A stretch of 64,000 bases of DNA from Streptococcus suis (GTDB lineage: Bacteria > Bacillota > Bacilli > Lactobacillales > Streptococcaceae), in the NCBI RefSeq assembly GCF_024509525.1, contig NZ_JAMWEM010000006.1, forward strand, positions 91,132 through 155,131. The letters are read 5' to 3'. The position numbers and the translations under genes are program-made. A model generated the notes under the pieces. It had not been told where the DNA came from and ran no database searches. It worked only from the letters and a program-made list of their open reading frames with translations. Of this stretch, positions 34,384 through 44,531 are shown in pieces (the stretch's first letter is position 1; every line of letters starts with the position of its first letter).

Positions 34384-36168
34384 TTATTCAAACACAAACT
34401 GGTTGTGGTAGAGTTCGGCGTAGAAGCCGTTTAGTTTGAGGAGTTGACTGTGGTTGCCTTGCTCGATTACCTTTCCATCTTTGAGGACGATAATTTCATC
34501 CGCATTGAGAATGGTTTTGAGGCGATGGGCAATGACGAAGCTGGTCCGTCCTGCGATAATAGCCTCCATAGCTTTTTGAATTTTGGCTTCCGTTACGGTA
34601 TCAACGTTAGACGTTGCTTCGTCCAAAATCAAGACTTGTGGATCTGTCAAGAGCGTACGGGCAATGGAAATCAGCTGTTTCTGACCTGTCGAGAAGACAT
34701 TCTCATCATCGGTCACAAAGGTTTCATAGCCCTCTGGCAAGCTCATGATGAAGTCGTGGATATGGGTGGCACGAGCTGCGGTTTCCACCATTTCCTGCGA
34801 AATACTCTCATCACCAAAGCGGATATTGTCCGCAATAGTCCCCGAGAATAGCACCGACTCCTGCAAGACAATGCCGACCTTATCCCGCAAGCTGTCCAAG
34901 TCATATTCCCGAATATCACGACCATCAAAGGCCACGCTACCACCATTGACATCGTAGAAGCGGTTAATCAAGTTCATAATGGTAGTCTTACCAGACCCCG
35001 TCGGACCAACGACCGCCACCATTTTACCCTTAGGAGCAGAGATAGACACCTTGTCCAAGACCTTCTGACCTGGCAGGTAGCCAAAGTCGATGTCCTTGAT
35101 TTCAACACCTTCTTTTAATTCGGTAAATAGCGGAGCGTTTTGAGGGCGAACTTCCTCAGGCTCATCAAACATTTCCTGAATACGATGAGCTCCTGTGAAA
35201 GCTAGCTGCAATTCTGCCCAGCTAGAGGCAATCTGCATGATAGGCTGGTAATACTGTTGCGAATACTGAACAAAGGTCACCACCAGACCAAGTGCGGCAG
35301 CTGTTTCCAGCGAGCTATCATTGAGAACAATGCTGGAGCCTGCAAAGATAACAATGGCCGTATTGACCAAGCTCATCCCATTCATAAATGGAAAGAGAAT
35401 CCCACCAAATAAACGTCCCTTGAAGGTCGTACGGCGAACTTCTTCATTGAGTTCCAAGAAACCATCAATCGTCTCTTCCTGCACACCCTGTACAATAATC
35501 GCTTTTTGTCCAGAAATTTTCTCGTCCATGTAGGCATTGAGCTTAGATACCGCAGCCTGTTGCTTATCTGTATATTTCCGTGACAGACGGATGATAAGGA
35601 CCAAGGCAATCAAGGCAACTGGCGTAGAAGCAATGGTCACCAAGGCCAAGCGAGTATCCTGACGGAACATCATGATAACCATACCAACATAAAGAGCAAT
35701 GTTGGTCACCACTTGGGTCAAGGACTGGTTAAAAGCGTTTTGGATATTGTCCAAATCACTAGTAAAGCGAGAAAGAATATCCCCATCCTTGTGGCTATCA
35801 AAGAAGGCAACCGTCAAACGTTCCAGCTTGCCAAACAAGCCCTTACGCATACGGTTGGTCGAATAAGCCACGATACGCGTGAAGAGGAGGGTGTAAATCA
35901 AGGAAGCCACAACCGTCGCCACATAGGCAAAGAAAAGATTGAGCATAACCCCGTTAAAATCAGACAGGTCAGGTTTGAAATCTGACTGACCCATTTGCAC
36001 CGAAGCAAAGTAAGCCTGCCCGATTTTCCCCATCTCCGCAATAGCATTTCCAAGGAAAACAGGTGTCTTGACCTGCAAGTAGGTCGCTGTCACAATGGCT
36101 AGAAAAATCACAGCAAAGGACAGTTTATAGCGTTTGAAATAAAACCAGAAAAAACGTAAAGTCTTCAT
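34384..36168 (-). CDS. satB: Heterodimeric ABC exporter subunit, SatB/PatB-like
   Basis: A 594-residue half transporter with six membrane helices (to about residue 330) and an ATPase domain. Walker A is [10 protein letters not shown] and Walker [13 protein letters not shown] has the catalytic Glu, but the signature motif is FSTGQ instead of LSGGQ. This is the pattern of heterodimeric exporters in which one ATP site is degenerate. It abuts satA with no gap. In Streptococcus suis SatAB exports fluoroquinolones, and PatAB is the pneumococcal equivalent. The name rests on this resemblance and the MarR partner. Confidence 0.85.
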   Translation of the reverse strand: MKTLRFFWFYFKRYKLSFAVIFLAIVTATYLQVKTPVFLGNAIAEMGKIGQAYFASVQMGQSDFKPDLSDFNGVMLNLFFAYVATVVASLIYTLLFTRIVAYSTNRMRKGLFGKLERLTVAFFDSHKDGDILSRFTSDLDNIQNAFNQSLTQVVTNIALYVGMVIMMFRQDTRLALVTIASTPVALIALVLIIRLSRKYTDKQQAAVSKLNAYMDEKISGQKAIIVQGVQEETIDGFLELNEEVRRTTFKGRLFGGILFPFMNGMSLVNTAIVIFAGSSIVLNDSSLETAAALGLVVTFVQYSQQYYQPIMQIASSWAELQLAFTGAHRIQEMFDEPEEVRPQNAPLFTELKEGVEIKDIDFGYLPGQKVLDKVSISAPKGKMVAVVGPTGSGKTTIMNLINRFYDVNGGSVAFDGRDIREYDLDSLRDKVGIVLQESVLFSGTIADNIRFGDESISQEMVETAARATHIHDFIMSLPEGYETFVTDDENVFSTGQKQLISIARTLLTDPQVLILDEATSNVDTVTEAKIQKAMEAIIAGRTSFVIAHRLKTILNADEIIVLKDGKVIEQGNHSQLLKLNGFYAELYHNQFVFE

Positions 36169-37875
36169 CTATTCTTCCCTCCCTTTCTGTGTTTCGTAGA
36201 TTTCACGGTAGACATCGTTCGTAGCTACCAACTCCGCGTGGGTACCTTGGCCGATCAGACGACCTTCGTCAAGAACCAAAATCTTATCAGCTTTGACAAC
36301 AGAAGAAATCTTCTGGGCAACAATGACAGTGGTTGTCCCCTTCAAATCATGGTTGAGAGCCTCTTGGACTAGTTTCTCAGACTTGGCATCCAAGGCAGAA
36401 GTTGAGTCATCCAAGACCAAAACCTTCGGCTCGCCAATCACCCCACGAGCAATGGACATCCGCTGTTTCTGACCACCAGAGAAGTTATTTCCACGTTCTT
36501 CTACTTGGCTCTCATAGGTATCATCCAAGCGGTCGATAAATTCTTTTGCTTGGGCAATACCTGCGGCCCGCTCCAAGCGTTGCAAATCAGCACCAGGAGA
36601 GCCTTGACGCAGATTGTCCGCAATGGTTCCCGAGAAGAGAATAGCCTTTTGCAAGACAATCGATACCGTATCACGCAGGGTGTTCTGGCTGACTTCTCTC
36701 AAGTCCCGACCACCGATGGACACCGTTCCTTCTTGCGGGTCAAACAAACGCGGAATCAGTTGAGCAAGAGTGGATTTACCCGCACCTGTTGCACCAACCA
36801 CACCGACCATTTGACCTGGCTCAATCTCAAATGAGATATTTTTCAAAGTCGGCTCCGTATCATGTGGGTAGGTAAAGCTGACATTGTCAAAGACAATCTT
36901 ACCAGTCAATTCTTCATCCGCCACATCCTTGAAGGTCATAGCTGGTTCTGTATCCAAGACCTCGCTGATCCGCTTAATAGAAATGGCAGCACGTGAAGCC
37001 TGCATACCCATAAAGCTAGTCATGATAATGGCAAACATGATTTGCATGAGGTAGCTCATAAAGGAAGTAAAGCCACCAACTGCTTCCATATTGGTTTCCA
37101 ACATCCCGGACACCAAATAGAGGGACGCAAAAATCGCCATGTAAGCAATCAACATCATTAAAGGCTGCAAGATAGCAAAACCATAGCCGATAAAGAGATT
37201 GAGGTCCAAGAGTTCGTTGGATACATCCTTGAATTTCTTGTACTGGTTTTTCTCCTGAACAAAGGATTTGACCACACGGATTCCACGTAGGTTTTCCTTA
37301 GCAATGCTGTTCATCTTGTCCATGAGGGACTGGAATTTTCCAAAACGTGGTCCCATCTGCCCCATGACAACTGCCATAATAGCCACTATCAAGACCACCA
37401 TGAGAATAATCATCCACCAGAGTTCTGGCATGGTCCGCACCGCCATGATGAAGGCTCCGACAAACAGCAATGGAACCCGCATCAACACTGTAAAGAGCAT
37501 CATGACAAGGTTCTGGATTTGAGTGACGTCGTTAGTCATCCGAACAACCAAGTTCCCTGCGTTAAACTCTTCGATATTGGCATAAGAGAAACTTTGGATT
37601 TTCCGAAAAGTCTTCTCACGAATATCTGCAGATACCCCTTGTGAAATTTTTGCTGCAGCAATAGTATTGACAAGCCCTGCCAAGAGACCAATTCCAGCAA
37701 TAATCAGCAGTAATTTGCCCACACGAACAATTTCATCCTTGTCATTGGCCAAGACTGCTGTCAAGACATCCTGCAAATAACTAGGTTGCATCAAGGTCGT
37801 TGCGACGACAATGGACGTCAGCAAGACCGATGCTAAGGCGTACCATTTATAACGTAAAATGGCTTCTTTAAACAT
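36169..37875 (-). CDS. satA: Heterodimeric ABC exporter subunit, SatA/PatA-like
   Basis: The 568-residue partner has six membrane helices, Walker [11 protein letters not shown], a normal signature [13 protein letters not shown] and a Walker [13 protein letters not shown], in which Asp replaces the catalytic Glu. Together with the altered signature in SatB this makes one degenerate and one competent ATP site in the dimer. It begins eight nt inside the end of the MarR gene. Exported compounds probably include fluoroquinolones and dyes, by homology. Confidence 0.85.
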   Translation of the reverse strand: MFKEAILRYKWYALASVLLTSIVVATTLMQPSYLQDVLTAVLANDKDEIVRVGKLLLIIAGIGLLAGLVNTIAAAKISQGVSADIREKTFRKIQSFSYANIEEFNAGNLVVRMTNDVTQIQNLVMMLFTVLMRVPLLFVGAFIMAVRTMPELWWMIILMVVLIVAIMAVVMGQMGPRFGKFQSLMDKMNSIAKENLRGIRVVKSFVQEKNQYKKFKDVSNELLDLNLFIGYGFAILQPLMMLIAYMAIFASLYLVSGMLETNMEAVGGFTSFMSYLMQIMFAIIMTSFMGMQASRAAISIKRISEVLDTEPAMTFKDVADEELTGKIVFDNVSFTYPHDTEPTLKNISFEIEPGQMVGVVGATGAGKSTLAQLIPRLFDPQEGTVSIGGRDLREVSQNTLRDTVSIVLQKAILFSGTIADNLRQGSPGADLQRLERAAGIAQAKEFIDRLDDTYESQVEERGNNFSGGQKQRMSIARGVIGEPKVLVLDDSTSALDAKSEKLVQEALNHDLKGTTTVIVAQKISSVVKADKILVLDEGRLIGQGTHAELVATNDVYREIYETQKGREE

Positions 37876-38317
37876 GTTTCTTCTCCTTATAGTGTTGAAT
37901 ATTTTCTTTTAATTGATTGGCTACTTGTCTAACCAAATCAAAGTCTTCTTTTTGAATACCCCAAAATAGAGAATGGTGCATTTCTTCATGGAAGGCTTTC
38001 AGGTGACAGATTTTCCCTTGTCCCTTCTCTGTCAAAACCAGCTGTTTGAAGCGTTTGTCAACCTGAGAGGGAAGGACTTGGATAAAGCCATTTTTCTCCA
38101 TTCTCTTGACCAGATTGCTGGCAACCGATTTGGAAATCTTCAATTCTGCTTCTATATCCTTGATAAAGGTTTCAAGGTCTGACCGCTCCGCGATGAAACG
38201 CAAGGCCCAGCCCTGTGGACCAGCTAGGTGCTCCACATCGTATTCTTTTGCAATGGTTTCACTGATTTGTTCAATCTGATTGAGCAAGTTCCGAAAATCT
38301 GCAATGGTATGTCCCAC
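37868..38317 (-). CDS. satR: MarR-family regulator, SatR-like
   Basis: The 149-residue protein has the MarR winged helix: [25 protein letters not shown] is the recognition region and [14 protein letters not shown] the wing, with dimerisation helices at both ends. MarR proteins usually repress a neighbouring efflux gene and themselves, and lose DNA binding on ligand contact. A perfect dyad overlays the promoter of this operon. The overlap with satA couples their translation. Confidence 0.87.
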   Translation of the reverse strand: MGHTIADFRNLLNQIEQISETIAKEYDVEHLAGPQGWALRFIAERSDLETFIKDIEAELKISKSVASNLVKRMEKNGFIQVLPSQVDKRFKQLVLTEKGQGKICHLKAFHEEMHHSLFWGIQKEDFDLVRQVANQLKENIQHYKEKKHV

Positions 38318-38348
38318 GATAACTCCTTTCCAATCAATTAATTAGCAT

Positions 38349-38384
38349 GAGAACTATTATAGTTCTCTTAAGAACTATTGTCAA
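38349..38384 (-). promoter_or_regulatory. satRAB promoter with MarR operator dyad
   Basis: Minus strand TTGACA (38379-38384), 17 bp and TATAAT (38356-38361) are both perfect consensus. GAGAACTA-TTA-TAGTTCTC (38349-38367) is a perfect 8-bp-arm dyad over the -10. AGAACTATT recurs at 38371-38379, 21 bp from the first copy, suggesting a second dimer site at the -35. Confidence 0.8.
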
Positions 38385-38400
38385 GTTTTGGCTCTGCTAT

Positions 38401-38429
38401 TTTCCAAAAAAATACAACTATGTTATAAT
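38401..38429 (+). promoter_or_regulatory. gpsA-galU promoter
   Basis: TTTCCA (38401-38406), a 17-bp spacer and TATAAT (38424-38429), 30 bp before gpsA and back-to-back with the satR promoter. Confidence 0.65.
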
Positions 38430-38458
38430 AATAGAAAATACTTACACAGGGGAATCGT

Positions 38459-39475
38459 ATGGAGAAACAAACCATTGCTGTTCTTGGGCCTGGCTCTTGG
38501 GGAACAGCCCTTGCACAGGTCCTCAACGATAACGGACATTCTGTTCGTATCTGGGGAAATATTCCAGAGCAAATTGACGAAATCAATGAACATCATACCA
38601 ACACGCGCTACTTCAAAGATATCGTCCTAGACGAGAAAATCAAAGGCTACAAGGATTTGACAGAGACTCTTGAAGGGGTCGATGCCGTTCTCTTTGTCGT
38701 GCCAACCAAAGTAACTCGTCTGGTTGCCAAACAAGTGGCACAAGCTCTCAAGCACAAGGTGGTCATCATGCACGCTTCCAAAGGTCTAGAGCCTGATAGC
38801 CACAAACGCTTGTCAGAGGTCTTGGAAGAAGAGATTCCTGCTGAACTCCGCTCGGAAATCGTTGTGGTTTCAGGACCAAGCCATGCAGAAGAAACCATCG
38901 TCCGTGACTTGACCTTGATTTCTGCGGCTTCAAAAGATTTGGAAACTGCATCCTACGTCCAAAATCTCTTTAGCAACCGCTACTTCCGCCTCTACACTAA
39001 TAACGATGTAATCGGCGTGGAAACAGCTGGTGCTTTGAAAAATATTATTGCTGTCGGTGCTGGCGCTTTACACGGACTGGGTTATGGCGACAATGCCAAG
39101 GCAGCTATTATCGCTCGCGGTTTGACAGAAATCACCCGTCTTGGTGTGAAAATGGGAGCCAACCCACTGACCTATAGCGGACTTTCTGGTGTCGGTGACC
39201 TGATTGTAACTGGTACTTCCGTCCACTCTCGCAACTGGCGGGCTGGTGACCTACTTGGTAAAGGTGAGAAACTTGAAGACATCGAAGCCAACATGGGAAT
39301 GGTTATTGAGGGAATTTCTACTACTAAGGCAGCTTACGAATTGGCACAAGAATTAGGTGTTTACATGCCTATTACCCAAGCCATTTATAGCGTGATTTAC
39401 CAAGGGGCAAGTATTGAAGATGCTATCAAAGACATCATGTCTGGTGAATTCCGTCAGGAAAACGAATGGTCTTAA
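38459..39475 (+). CDS. gpsA: Glycerol-3-phosphate dehydrogenase (NAD(P)+)
   Basis: GpsA reduces dihydroxyacetone phosphate to sn-glycerol 3-phosphate for phospholipid synthesis. The Rossmann motif [10 protein letters not shown] is at residues 11-20, followed by [14 protein letters not shown] and the catalytic-Lys region [15 protein letters not shown], and [11 protein letters not shown]. Length of 338 is normal. AGGGG lies upstream of the ATG. It is cotranscribed with galU, 38 nt downstream. Confidence 0.96.
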   Translation: MEKQTIAVLGPGSWGTALAQVLNDNGHSVRIWGNIPEQIDEINEHHTNTRYFKDIVLDEKIKGYKDLTETLEGVDAVLFVVPTKVTRLVAKQVAQALKHKVVIMHASKGLEPDSHKRLSEVLEEEIPAELRSEIVVVSGPSHAEETIVRDLTLISAASKDLETASYVQNLFSNRYFRLYTNNDVIGVETAGALKNIIAVGAGALHGLGYGDNAKAAIIARGLTEITRLGVKMGANPLTYSGLSGVGDLIVTGTSVHSRNWRAGDLLGKGEKLEDIEANMGMVIEGISTTKAAYELAQELGVYMPITQAIYSVIYQGASIEDAIKDIMSGEFRQENEWS

Positions 39476-39513
39476 TAAAGTAATCATTAACAAAATAATA
39501 AGGAGATTGCACC

Positions 39514-40416
39514 ATGACAAAAAAAGTTAGAAAAGCCGTTATCCCTGCAGCTGGCTTGGGAACACGTTTCTTGCCTGCTACTAAGGCACTCGCTAAAGAA
39601 ATGTTGCCTATCGTAGACAAACCAACTCTACAATTCATTTTTGAAGAAGCCTTACGTTCAGGTATCGAGGATATCCTCGTTGTTACCAATAAGGCCAAGC
39701 GTTCTATTGAAGATCATTTTGACTCAAACTTTGAATTGGAGTACAACCTAAAAGAAAAAGGCAAAAACGACCTTTTAAAATTAGTCGACGAAGCGACAGC
39801 TATCCGTCTTCATTTTATCCGCCAAAGCTATCCAAAAGGTTTGGGAGACGCCGTATTACAAGCCAAGGCTTTCGTTGGCAATGAACCTTTCGTTGTCATG
39901 CTGGGCGATGACCTCATGGACATCACAGATACAAAAGCTGTTCCATTGACCAAGCAACTCATGGACGACTATGAAAAAACACATGCTTCAACCATCGCTG
40001 TTATGCCAGTTCCACATGAAGAAGTTTCTGCATACGGTGTTATCGCTCCACAAGGTGAAGGTGTCAACGGTCTCTATAGTGTGGAAACCTTTGTGGAAAA
40101 ACCAAAACCAGAAGATGCTCCTTCTGACCTTGCTATTATCGGACGCTACTTACTCACTCCTGAAATCTTTGAGATTTTAGAAAACCAAAAACCCGGTGCC
40201 GGGAACGAGATTCAATTAACAGATGCTATCGATACACTCAATAAAACACAACGCGTGTTTGCTCGTGAATTCACAGGTAAGCGCTATGATGTCGGAGATA
40301 AATTTGGCTTCATGAAAACATCTATTGATTACGCATTGCATCACCCACAAGTCAAAGATGACGTCAAACAGTACATCATTGATCTGAGTAAACAATTCCA
40401 AGCAGAAGAAAAATAA
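39514..40416 (+). CDS. galU: UTP-glucose-1-phosphate uridylyltransferase
   Basis: GalU makes UDP-glucose, the precursor for capsule, glycolipids and UDP-galactose. The nucleotide-binding signature [21 protein letters not shown] spans residues 11-30; VMLGDDLMD is the metal/sugar-nucleotide site and VEKPKPE holds a conserved Lys. Length of 300 is typical. AAGGAG precedes the ATG. The gpsA-galU order is common in streptococci. Confidence 0.96.
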   Translation: MTKKVRKAVIPAAGLGTRFLPATKALAKEMLPIVDKPTLQFIFEEALRSGIEDILVVTNKAKRSIEDHFDSNFELEYNLKEKGKNDLLKLVDEATAIRLHFIRQSYPKGLGDAVLQAKAFVGNEPFVVMLGDDLMDITDTKAVPLTKQLMDDYEKTHASTIAVMPVPHEEVSAYGVIAPQGEGVNGLYSVETFVEKPKPEDAPSDLAIIGRYLLTPEIFEILENQKPGAGNEIQLTDAIDTLNKTQRVFAREFTGKRYDVGDKFGFMKTSIDYALHHPQVKDDVKQYIIDLSKQFQAEEK

Positions 40417-40420
40417 GTTC

Positions 40421-40448
40421 AAAAAAACTAGCAACCGCTAGTTTTTTT
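40421..40448 (+). terminator. Terminator of gpsA-galU
   Basis: AAAAAAACTAGC and GCTAGTTTTTTT form a perfect stem around loop AACC. Confidence 0.92.
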
Positions 40449-40449
40449 C

Positions 40450-40669
40450 TTATCTGATAAAGTCTGTCCCATTCCCATCAAGAGCTGGAACTTGCTTCAA
40501 CAGTCCACTGGACTGTTGAAGGTTGGAAATCGTACTGACGACAGTAAGCAACTGTCGTAGAGGGCGGCAAAGCGAATTCAAATAATCAACGATGACTTGA
40601 AGTTGGAAATAGGAAAACGAACTTTCCTCATACATCGAAACAACAAAAGATAGACTAACTGACGATAAA
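40450..40669. repeat. BOX-like repeat element, copy 2
   Basis: This interval matches copy 1 at 26680 over about 180 bp: TTGCTTCAA, TGAAGGTTGGAAATC, ACGACAGTAAG, GCAAAGCGA, TTCAAATAATCA, GTTGGAAATA and CTTTCCTCATAC in order. The termini are an imperfect inverted repeat (TTATC..GATAAAGTC against its partner at the right end). Its right end contains the stop codon of the rhomboid gene. The left side begins two bases after the galU terminator. Confidence 0.7.
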
Positions 40670-41335
40670 TCCAAGTCCAAGCAGAGCTAGCAGTAAAAGG
40701 AGATAAACAGCCAGTGCTAAGACCGTTTGCTTACTAGTAAAGACTTGTTTTTCGCGTTGAGGTGGGAGGAAGATAACAACCAAGCAACCTCCAACAGCAC
40801 CTCCAATATGCCCTGCCATGCTGATGGTTGGATTGAAAAGTCCCAAGACCAAGTTCAATCCCAAAAGAACCATGTAGCGTTGACCCAAGACCTGCACATA
40901 GGGACTACGACTGAATTTCCTCAAAAGTGCCATAGCTGCAAAGAGACCAAAGAGCGAGGTCGATGCACCTGCACCAACCACATCTGGTGTAAAAAAGAGA
41001 ACAAAAAGATTGCCCATTATCCCAGACAAGATATACAGCAGGAAGAAACGCCTTGACCCAAACAGCCCTTCTAATTGATAACCCAAACCAAGCAAGGTAA
41101 TGCTGTTAAAGATAAAATGTTCCCAACCAATGTGGACAAAGATGGGGGAAATCAACCGCCACAACTGAGTCGGATCATACCGCACTACCTCACCAAACAT
41201 ACCACCGAATTCATAAATCGTATAGGCAGCCGTCGTCTGTCCGAAGCGAAATACCTGTATCAATAGGAAAACAAGAGCCGTGACTGCCAACAAGCCATTG
41301 GTCACAGGGTAGCGCTTATCAAAAAAGTTCTTCAA
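40655..41335 (-). CDS. Rhomboid family intramembrane serine protease
   Basis: The 226-residue protein has six or seven membrane helices. The catalytic Ser lies in GAGASTSLFG (Ser125) and the His in AGHIGGAVGG (His176); the helix-2 HxxxN-type motif appears as HFIFNSITLL. Rhomboids cleave membrane proteins within the bilayer; bacterial substrates are mostly unknown. It overlaps the upstream 5-formyl-THF cyclo-ligase gene by 17 nt. Its stop codon is in the BOX-like element, so the C-terminus may have been reshaped by that insertion. Confidence 0.92.
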   Translation of the reverse strand: MKNFFDKRYPVTNGLLAVTALVFLLIQVFRFGQTTAAYTIYEFGGMFGEVVRYDPTQLWRLISPIFVHIGWEHFIFNSITLLGLGYQLEGLFGSRRFFLLYILSGIMGNLFVLFFTPDVVGAGASTSLFGLFAAMALLRKFSRSPYVQVLGQRYMVLLGLNLVLGLFNPTISMAGHIGGAVGGCLVVIFLPPQREKQVFTSKQTVLALAVYLLLLLALLGLGFIVS

Positions 41336-41861
41336 AAATCAACAACTCCTTCACTGGAATATCAAAAACATCTGGTTCGAAATCACAGACTTGAAAGCTA
41401 GCCAAGGTCGATACCGTCTCCCCCTGATAATCTACTAGGTAGCGATCATAAAAACCACCTCCATAGCCCACTCGAAAACCCACATGGTTCCAAGCTAAAC
41501 CAGGCACATGAATCAACTTAACCACAGACTTATCCACAGGTTGTGAATAAGTCCCAGGTTCCCAAACTCCAAACCTAGATTTCACCAAATCATCAGGATT
41601 ATATTCTACAAAATCCATGCGTCCTTGTGAATAGGTCTTAGGAATAAAAATGCATTTTCCATCCTTTTGAGCCTGTTCAATCAAATAAGAAGTGTCAAAC
41701 TCATGGGGCATGGAAAGGTAGGTCCCAAGCGACTTTGCGCCCTTATAGGACGCAGAGGCTAGAAGCCTTTCTGTTAGCTGCTGGCTCCATCTTGCTCGCT
41801 GACTACTTGTCAAGCCTTTCAAGCTCTGCAAGGCTTCTCGTCGAATACTGACTTTATCCAC
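41319..41861 (-). CDS. 5-formyltetrahydrofolate cyclo-ligase
   Basis: The enzyme uses ATP to convert 5-formyl-THF to 5,10-methenyl-THF. The C-terminal signature RVGYGGGFYDRYL near residues 133-145 is the ATP-binding motif, and the N-terminal RREALQSLKGLTSSQR and TYLSMPHEFDT segments fit. The 180-residue length is standard. The gene pair with a rhomboid downstream is common in streptococci and other Firmicutes. Confidence 0.93.
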   Translation of the reverse strand: MDKVSIRREALQSLKGLTSSQRARWSQQLTERLLASASYKGAKSLGTYLSMPHEFDTSYLIEQAQKDGKCIFIPKTYSQGRMDFVEYNPDDLVKSRFGVWEPGTYSQPVDKSVVKLIHVPGLAWNHVGFRVGYGGGFYDRYLVDYQGETVSTLASFQVCDFEPDVFDIPVKELLIFEELF

Positions 41862-41879
41862 ATAAACTCCTTTCTTTCA

Positions 41880-41903
41880 GAAAAAGACTGGAAATTCCAG
41901 TCT
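41880..41903 (-). terminator. Terminator of the dapH-deacetylase operon
   Basis: On the minus strand AGACTGG and CCAGTCT pair around a five-base loop and exit into TTTTT. It overlaps the deacetylase stop codon. Confidence 0.85.
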
Positions 41904-43029
41904 AGTTTGCTTTCATTTTCAAAAAATTGCTCAACTTATCCACAGCAAAGGGAAGAACTTCCTCTTTAGGACTGAGACGTGGATTGTGGAGGGGATAAGG
42001 CGTATCCACACCCAACCAGAACATAACACCCGGCACCTTATTGAGCAGGTAGCCAAAGTCCTCACCCGTCATAGCAGGCGGACAATCAATCATCTCCACA
42101 CCATCAACCTGTTCAAAATAGGTCATCAGTTCATCTGCCAGCTGGGGATTGTTCTCCACAGGCAAGTAACCGCTAGGATTGAGCTCGATGTCCAGGTCCA
42201 CTCCAAAGGACAGGGCGATTCCCTCTGCCACTTCCCGCACCCGTTTTTGCACCAGAAGACTCATGCTCTGGGTCAAAGCCCGAATGGTGCCGTGCAAAAA
42301 AGCTGTTTCAGCAATAACATTATTAGTCGTACCCGCATGCATAGAGCCAAAGGTCAACACAGCTCCCTCAATCGGGTCAACATTTCGACTGACCACCGAC
42401 TGCACCTGGGTCACAAAGTAGCTAGCCGCCACCAAGGCGTCATTGGCGGTATGGGGAAATGCTGCGTGGCCACCCTTTCCTGTAAACCGTATCTTGACTT
42501 CACAGGTCCCAGCAAAGAGGGTCGCACGGTTGGTCGCCATTTGACCGACTTTTAGGTCAGGTCGGACATGGAGCCCATAAAATTCATCTGGTAACCAATC
42601 CCCAAATGCTCCCGCTTCATACATCAGCATGCCACCTGCTAAATTTTCCTCCGCAGGCTGAAACAGGAAGAGAAGATTGTTTCTCGGTTGCTGCTCTGCC
42701 ATTTTCCCCAAAAGCCCCAAGGCAATGGTCATGTGAAAATCATGTCCACAGGCGTGCATCCTGTCTGGGTGGAGGGACTTGAAGTCCAGGTCCGTCTCCT
42801 CCACGATCGGAAGACCGTCAATATCCGCCCGCCAGCCAATCGTTTTCTCTGGAGCAGAGCCCGTCAGATAGACCAAGATTCCTGTCTTCCAAGTGCGGAC
42901 TTGGGCAAAAGTACAATCTTGAAGTAAACCTTCAATAGTTTCCATAAGAAAGGCGTGGGTCTTGAACTCCTCCATCCCCAGCTCTGGAATCTGGTGGAGG
43001 GCCCGGCGTGTCGCAATTAAATCTAGCAT
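41902..43029 (-). CDS. N-acetyldiaminopimelate deacetylase (M20 family)
   Basis: The M20-family peptidase-like amidohydrolase removes the acetyl group from N-acetyl-LL-diaminopimelate. Metal-site motifs are [26 protein letters not shown] and QPAEE near the middle, with the dimerisation domain in between and [10 protein letters not shown] at the end. The function is assigned with confidence because dapH lies nine nt upstream. The product feeds lysine and peptidoglycan synthesis. Confidence 0.93.
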   Translation of the reverse strand: MLDLIATRRALHQIPELGMEEFKTHAFLMETIEGLLQDCTFAQVRTWKTGILVYLTGSAPEKTIGWRADIDGLPIVEETDLDFKSLHPDRMHACGHDFHMTIALGLLGKMAEQQPRNNLLFLFQPAEENLAGGMLMYEAGAFGDWLPDEFYGLHVRPDLKVGQMATNRATLFAGTCEVKIRFTGKGGHAAFPHTANDALVAASYFVTQVQSVVSRNVDPIEGAVLTFGSMHAGTTNNVIAETAFLHGTIRALTQSMSLLVQKRVREVAEGIALSFGVDLDIELNPSGYLPVENNPQLADELMTYFEQVDGVEMIDCPPAMTGEDFGYLLNKVPGVMFWLGVDTPYPLHNPRLSPKEEVLPFAVDKLSNFLKMKAN

Positions 43030-43038
43030 AGCTACCTC

Positions 43039-43737
43039 TTAGAGTGTCCGCAAAGCCTCTTCCAAGGCTGTTTTTTGTTGGGTTTGAGCGTCGATTTCCT
43101 TGATAATGCGGGCTGGCACACCTGCAACAACCACGTTTTCAGGAACATCTTGGGTCACAATAGCACCGGCTGCCACTACAGAGCCGCTACCGATTTGCAC
43201 ACCCTCGATGACAACAGCATTGGCACCGACCAAGACATTGTCACCAACGCGAACTGGTTCAGCCGAAGCTGGCTCGATAACACCTGCAAGGACCGCACCT
43301 GCACCGATGTGGCTGTTTTTACCAACGGTTGCCCGTCCGCCCAAAATCGCTCCCATGTCAATCATGGTACCTGGACCGATTTCCGCACCGATGTTAATCA
43401 CCGCGCCCATCATGATAACGGCATTATCGCCAATGGTCACTTGGTCACGAATAATGGCACCTGGCTCGATACGGGCATTAATGTTGCGTTTGTCAAGCAA
43501 AGGCACAGCTGAATTGCGGCCGTCCTGCTCCACCACATAATCCACATTTTCAGTCAGGTTCGCCAAAAGTGGCTCGACATCCTTCCAGTCACCGAAGAGG
43601 ACATTGCCAAGCTTTGTCACTTCAGCAGGAACAGGGCCAGCCAATTCACCTTCAAATGTCACTTTAACAGTGGTCTTCTTCACAGCATTGCCGATAAAAG
43701 CAATGATTTCTTGTGCAGTCATTTTTTGTGCAGTCAT
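43039..43737 (-). CDS. dapH: Tetrahydrodipicolinate N-acetyltransferase
   Basis: DapH acetylates tetrahydrodipicolinate at the start of the acetyl branch of diaminopimelate synthesis. The C-terminal two thirds is a left-handed beta-helix of hexapeptide repeats ([20 protein letters not shown] and following). The 232-residue length is typical. The first five codons are repeated: MTAQK then MTAQE, so either ATG could be used; the first has GGAAAC upstream and is kept. Confidence 0.94.
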   Translation of the reverse strand: MTAQKMTAQEIIAFIGNAVKKTTVKVTFEGELAGPVPAEVTKLGNVLFGDWKDVEPLLANLTENVDYVVEQDGRNSAVPLLDKRNINARIEPGAIIRDQVTIGDNAVIMMGAVINIGAEIGPGTMIDMGAILGGRATVGKNSHIGAGAVLAGVIEPASAEPVRVGDNVLVGANAVVIEGVQIGSGSVVAAGAIVTQDVPENVVVAGVPARIIKEIDAQTQQKTALEEALRTL

Positions 43738-43817
43738 AATGTTTCCAATCTAAAAATAATATTTTTACTATTATATCAAAATTTTCTGAAAATTTGGGAA
43801 GAAATGCAAAAAAATTG

Positions 43818-43840
43818 AAAAAGAGGCTAAGTTAGCCTCC
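43818..43840 (-). terminator. Terminator of the DUF4352 gene
   Basis: GAGGCTAA-C-TTAGCCTC on the minus strand, then TTTTTC; a perfect stem just after the stop codon. Confidence 0.85.
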
Positions 43841-43846
43841 TGAACA

Positions 43847-44476
43847 TTATTGAAGATTAATTACACCAGTTTCTGTTCCCCAAAAACCAGTTTGAACTCT
43901 TAATTGAATACTTGGATCATTTGCTGTTTCTTCTGTAATATCAAATACAACATTACCAGTAATAGCATTTTCTGGATTTACCTCTGTGAAGAAGAATTTT
44001 GCATCTTGGTTAGCATAAATTCCTGCTGTTGAATCTGACTTGTATTCCACATCGCCTTTGAGTAATGTAAAGAAATCATCCGTTACGGTAATAGCTTCCT
44101 TTCCATTGTTTTTCACGGTTACGTTCAGCACGAGGAAAACACCGTTAGCAGTTTTGCCGAATTCTCCACCTACGTTAGTGGTAACCTCTTTTGAATTGAC
44201 AAGGTAAACGACGTCTCCAACGGGAACTTCCTGTCCAATACTGTAGGTAACTTCCTTTGATTTTTCTGAGCTACTTGCTGATGTTTCTGCTGTCGTTTGA
44301 CTAGTGGTTGATGCAGCTTGGTTAGAAGAAGTTGAAGAATTACTTCCACCACCTAATACACTTTGTAAACCAGCAATAACAAATAATCCAACCAACACAA
44401 TAAACCAAATTCGCTTGTAAAATGGTTTCTTTTGTACATAAACATTACCGTGTTCATCTCTAATTTTCTTTGCCAT
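43847..44476 (-). CDS. DUF4352 membrane-anchored extracellular protein
   Basis: The 209-residue protein has a basic cytoplasmic N-terminus, one membrane segment (IWFIVLVGLFVIAGLQSVL, about residues 22-40), a Ser/Thr/Ala-rich linker to about residue 75, and an extracellular DUF4352 immunoglobulin-like domain (YSIGQEVPVGDVVYLVNSKE ... FLVLNVTVKNNGKEAITV). The family is surface-exposed with no defined role. GGAGG five nt before the ATG at 44476 fixes the start. Its promoter spacer is a TA dinucleotide tract, so expression may vary between cells. Confidence 0.82.
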   Translation of the reverse strand: MAKKIRDEHGNVYVQKKPFYKRIWFIVLVGLFVIAGLQSVLGGGSNSSTSSNQAASTTSQTTAETSASSSEKSKEVTYSIGQEVPVGDVVYLVNSKEVTTNVGGEFGKTANGVFLVLNVTVKNNGKEAITVTDDFFTLLKGDVEYKSDSTAGIYANQDAKFFFTEVNPENAITGNVVFDITEETANDPSIQLRVQTGFWGTETGVINLQ

Positions 44477-44504
44477 ATAATCCTCCAAAAAATTTTACAA
44501 TTTC

Positions 44505-44531
44505 ATTATATATATATATATCAGTTGTCAA
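44505..44531 (-). promoter_or_regulatory. DUF4352 promoter with TA-tract spacer
   Basis: On the minus strand TTGACA (44526-44531) and TATAAT (44505-44510) are both perfect but only 15 bp apart. The spacer and -10 are built on a (TA)7T tract at 44507-44521. One extra TA unit would give the ideal 17-bp spacer. Confidence 0.65.

Noticed and set aside
34384..36168. Defective ATPase in the exporter because of the FSTGQ signature and missing Glu in the partner
   Set aside because: This asymmetry is normal for heterodimeric ABC exporters with one degenerate site, so neither gene is considered broken.
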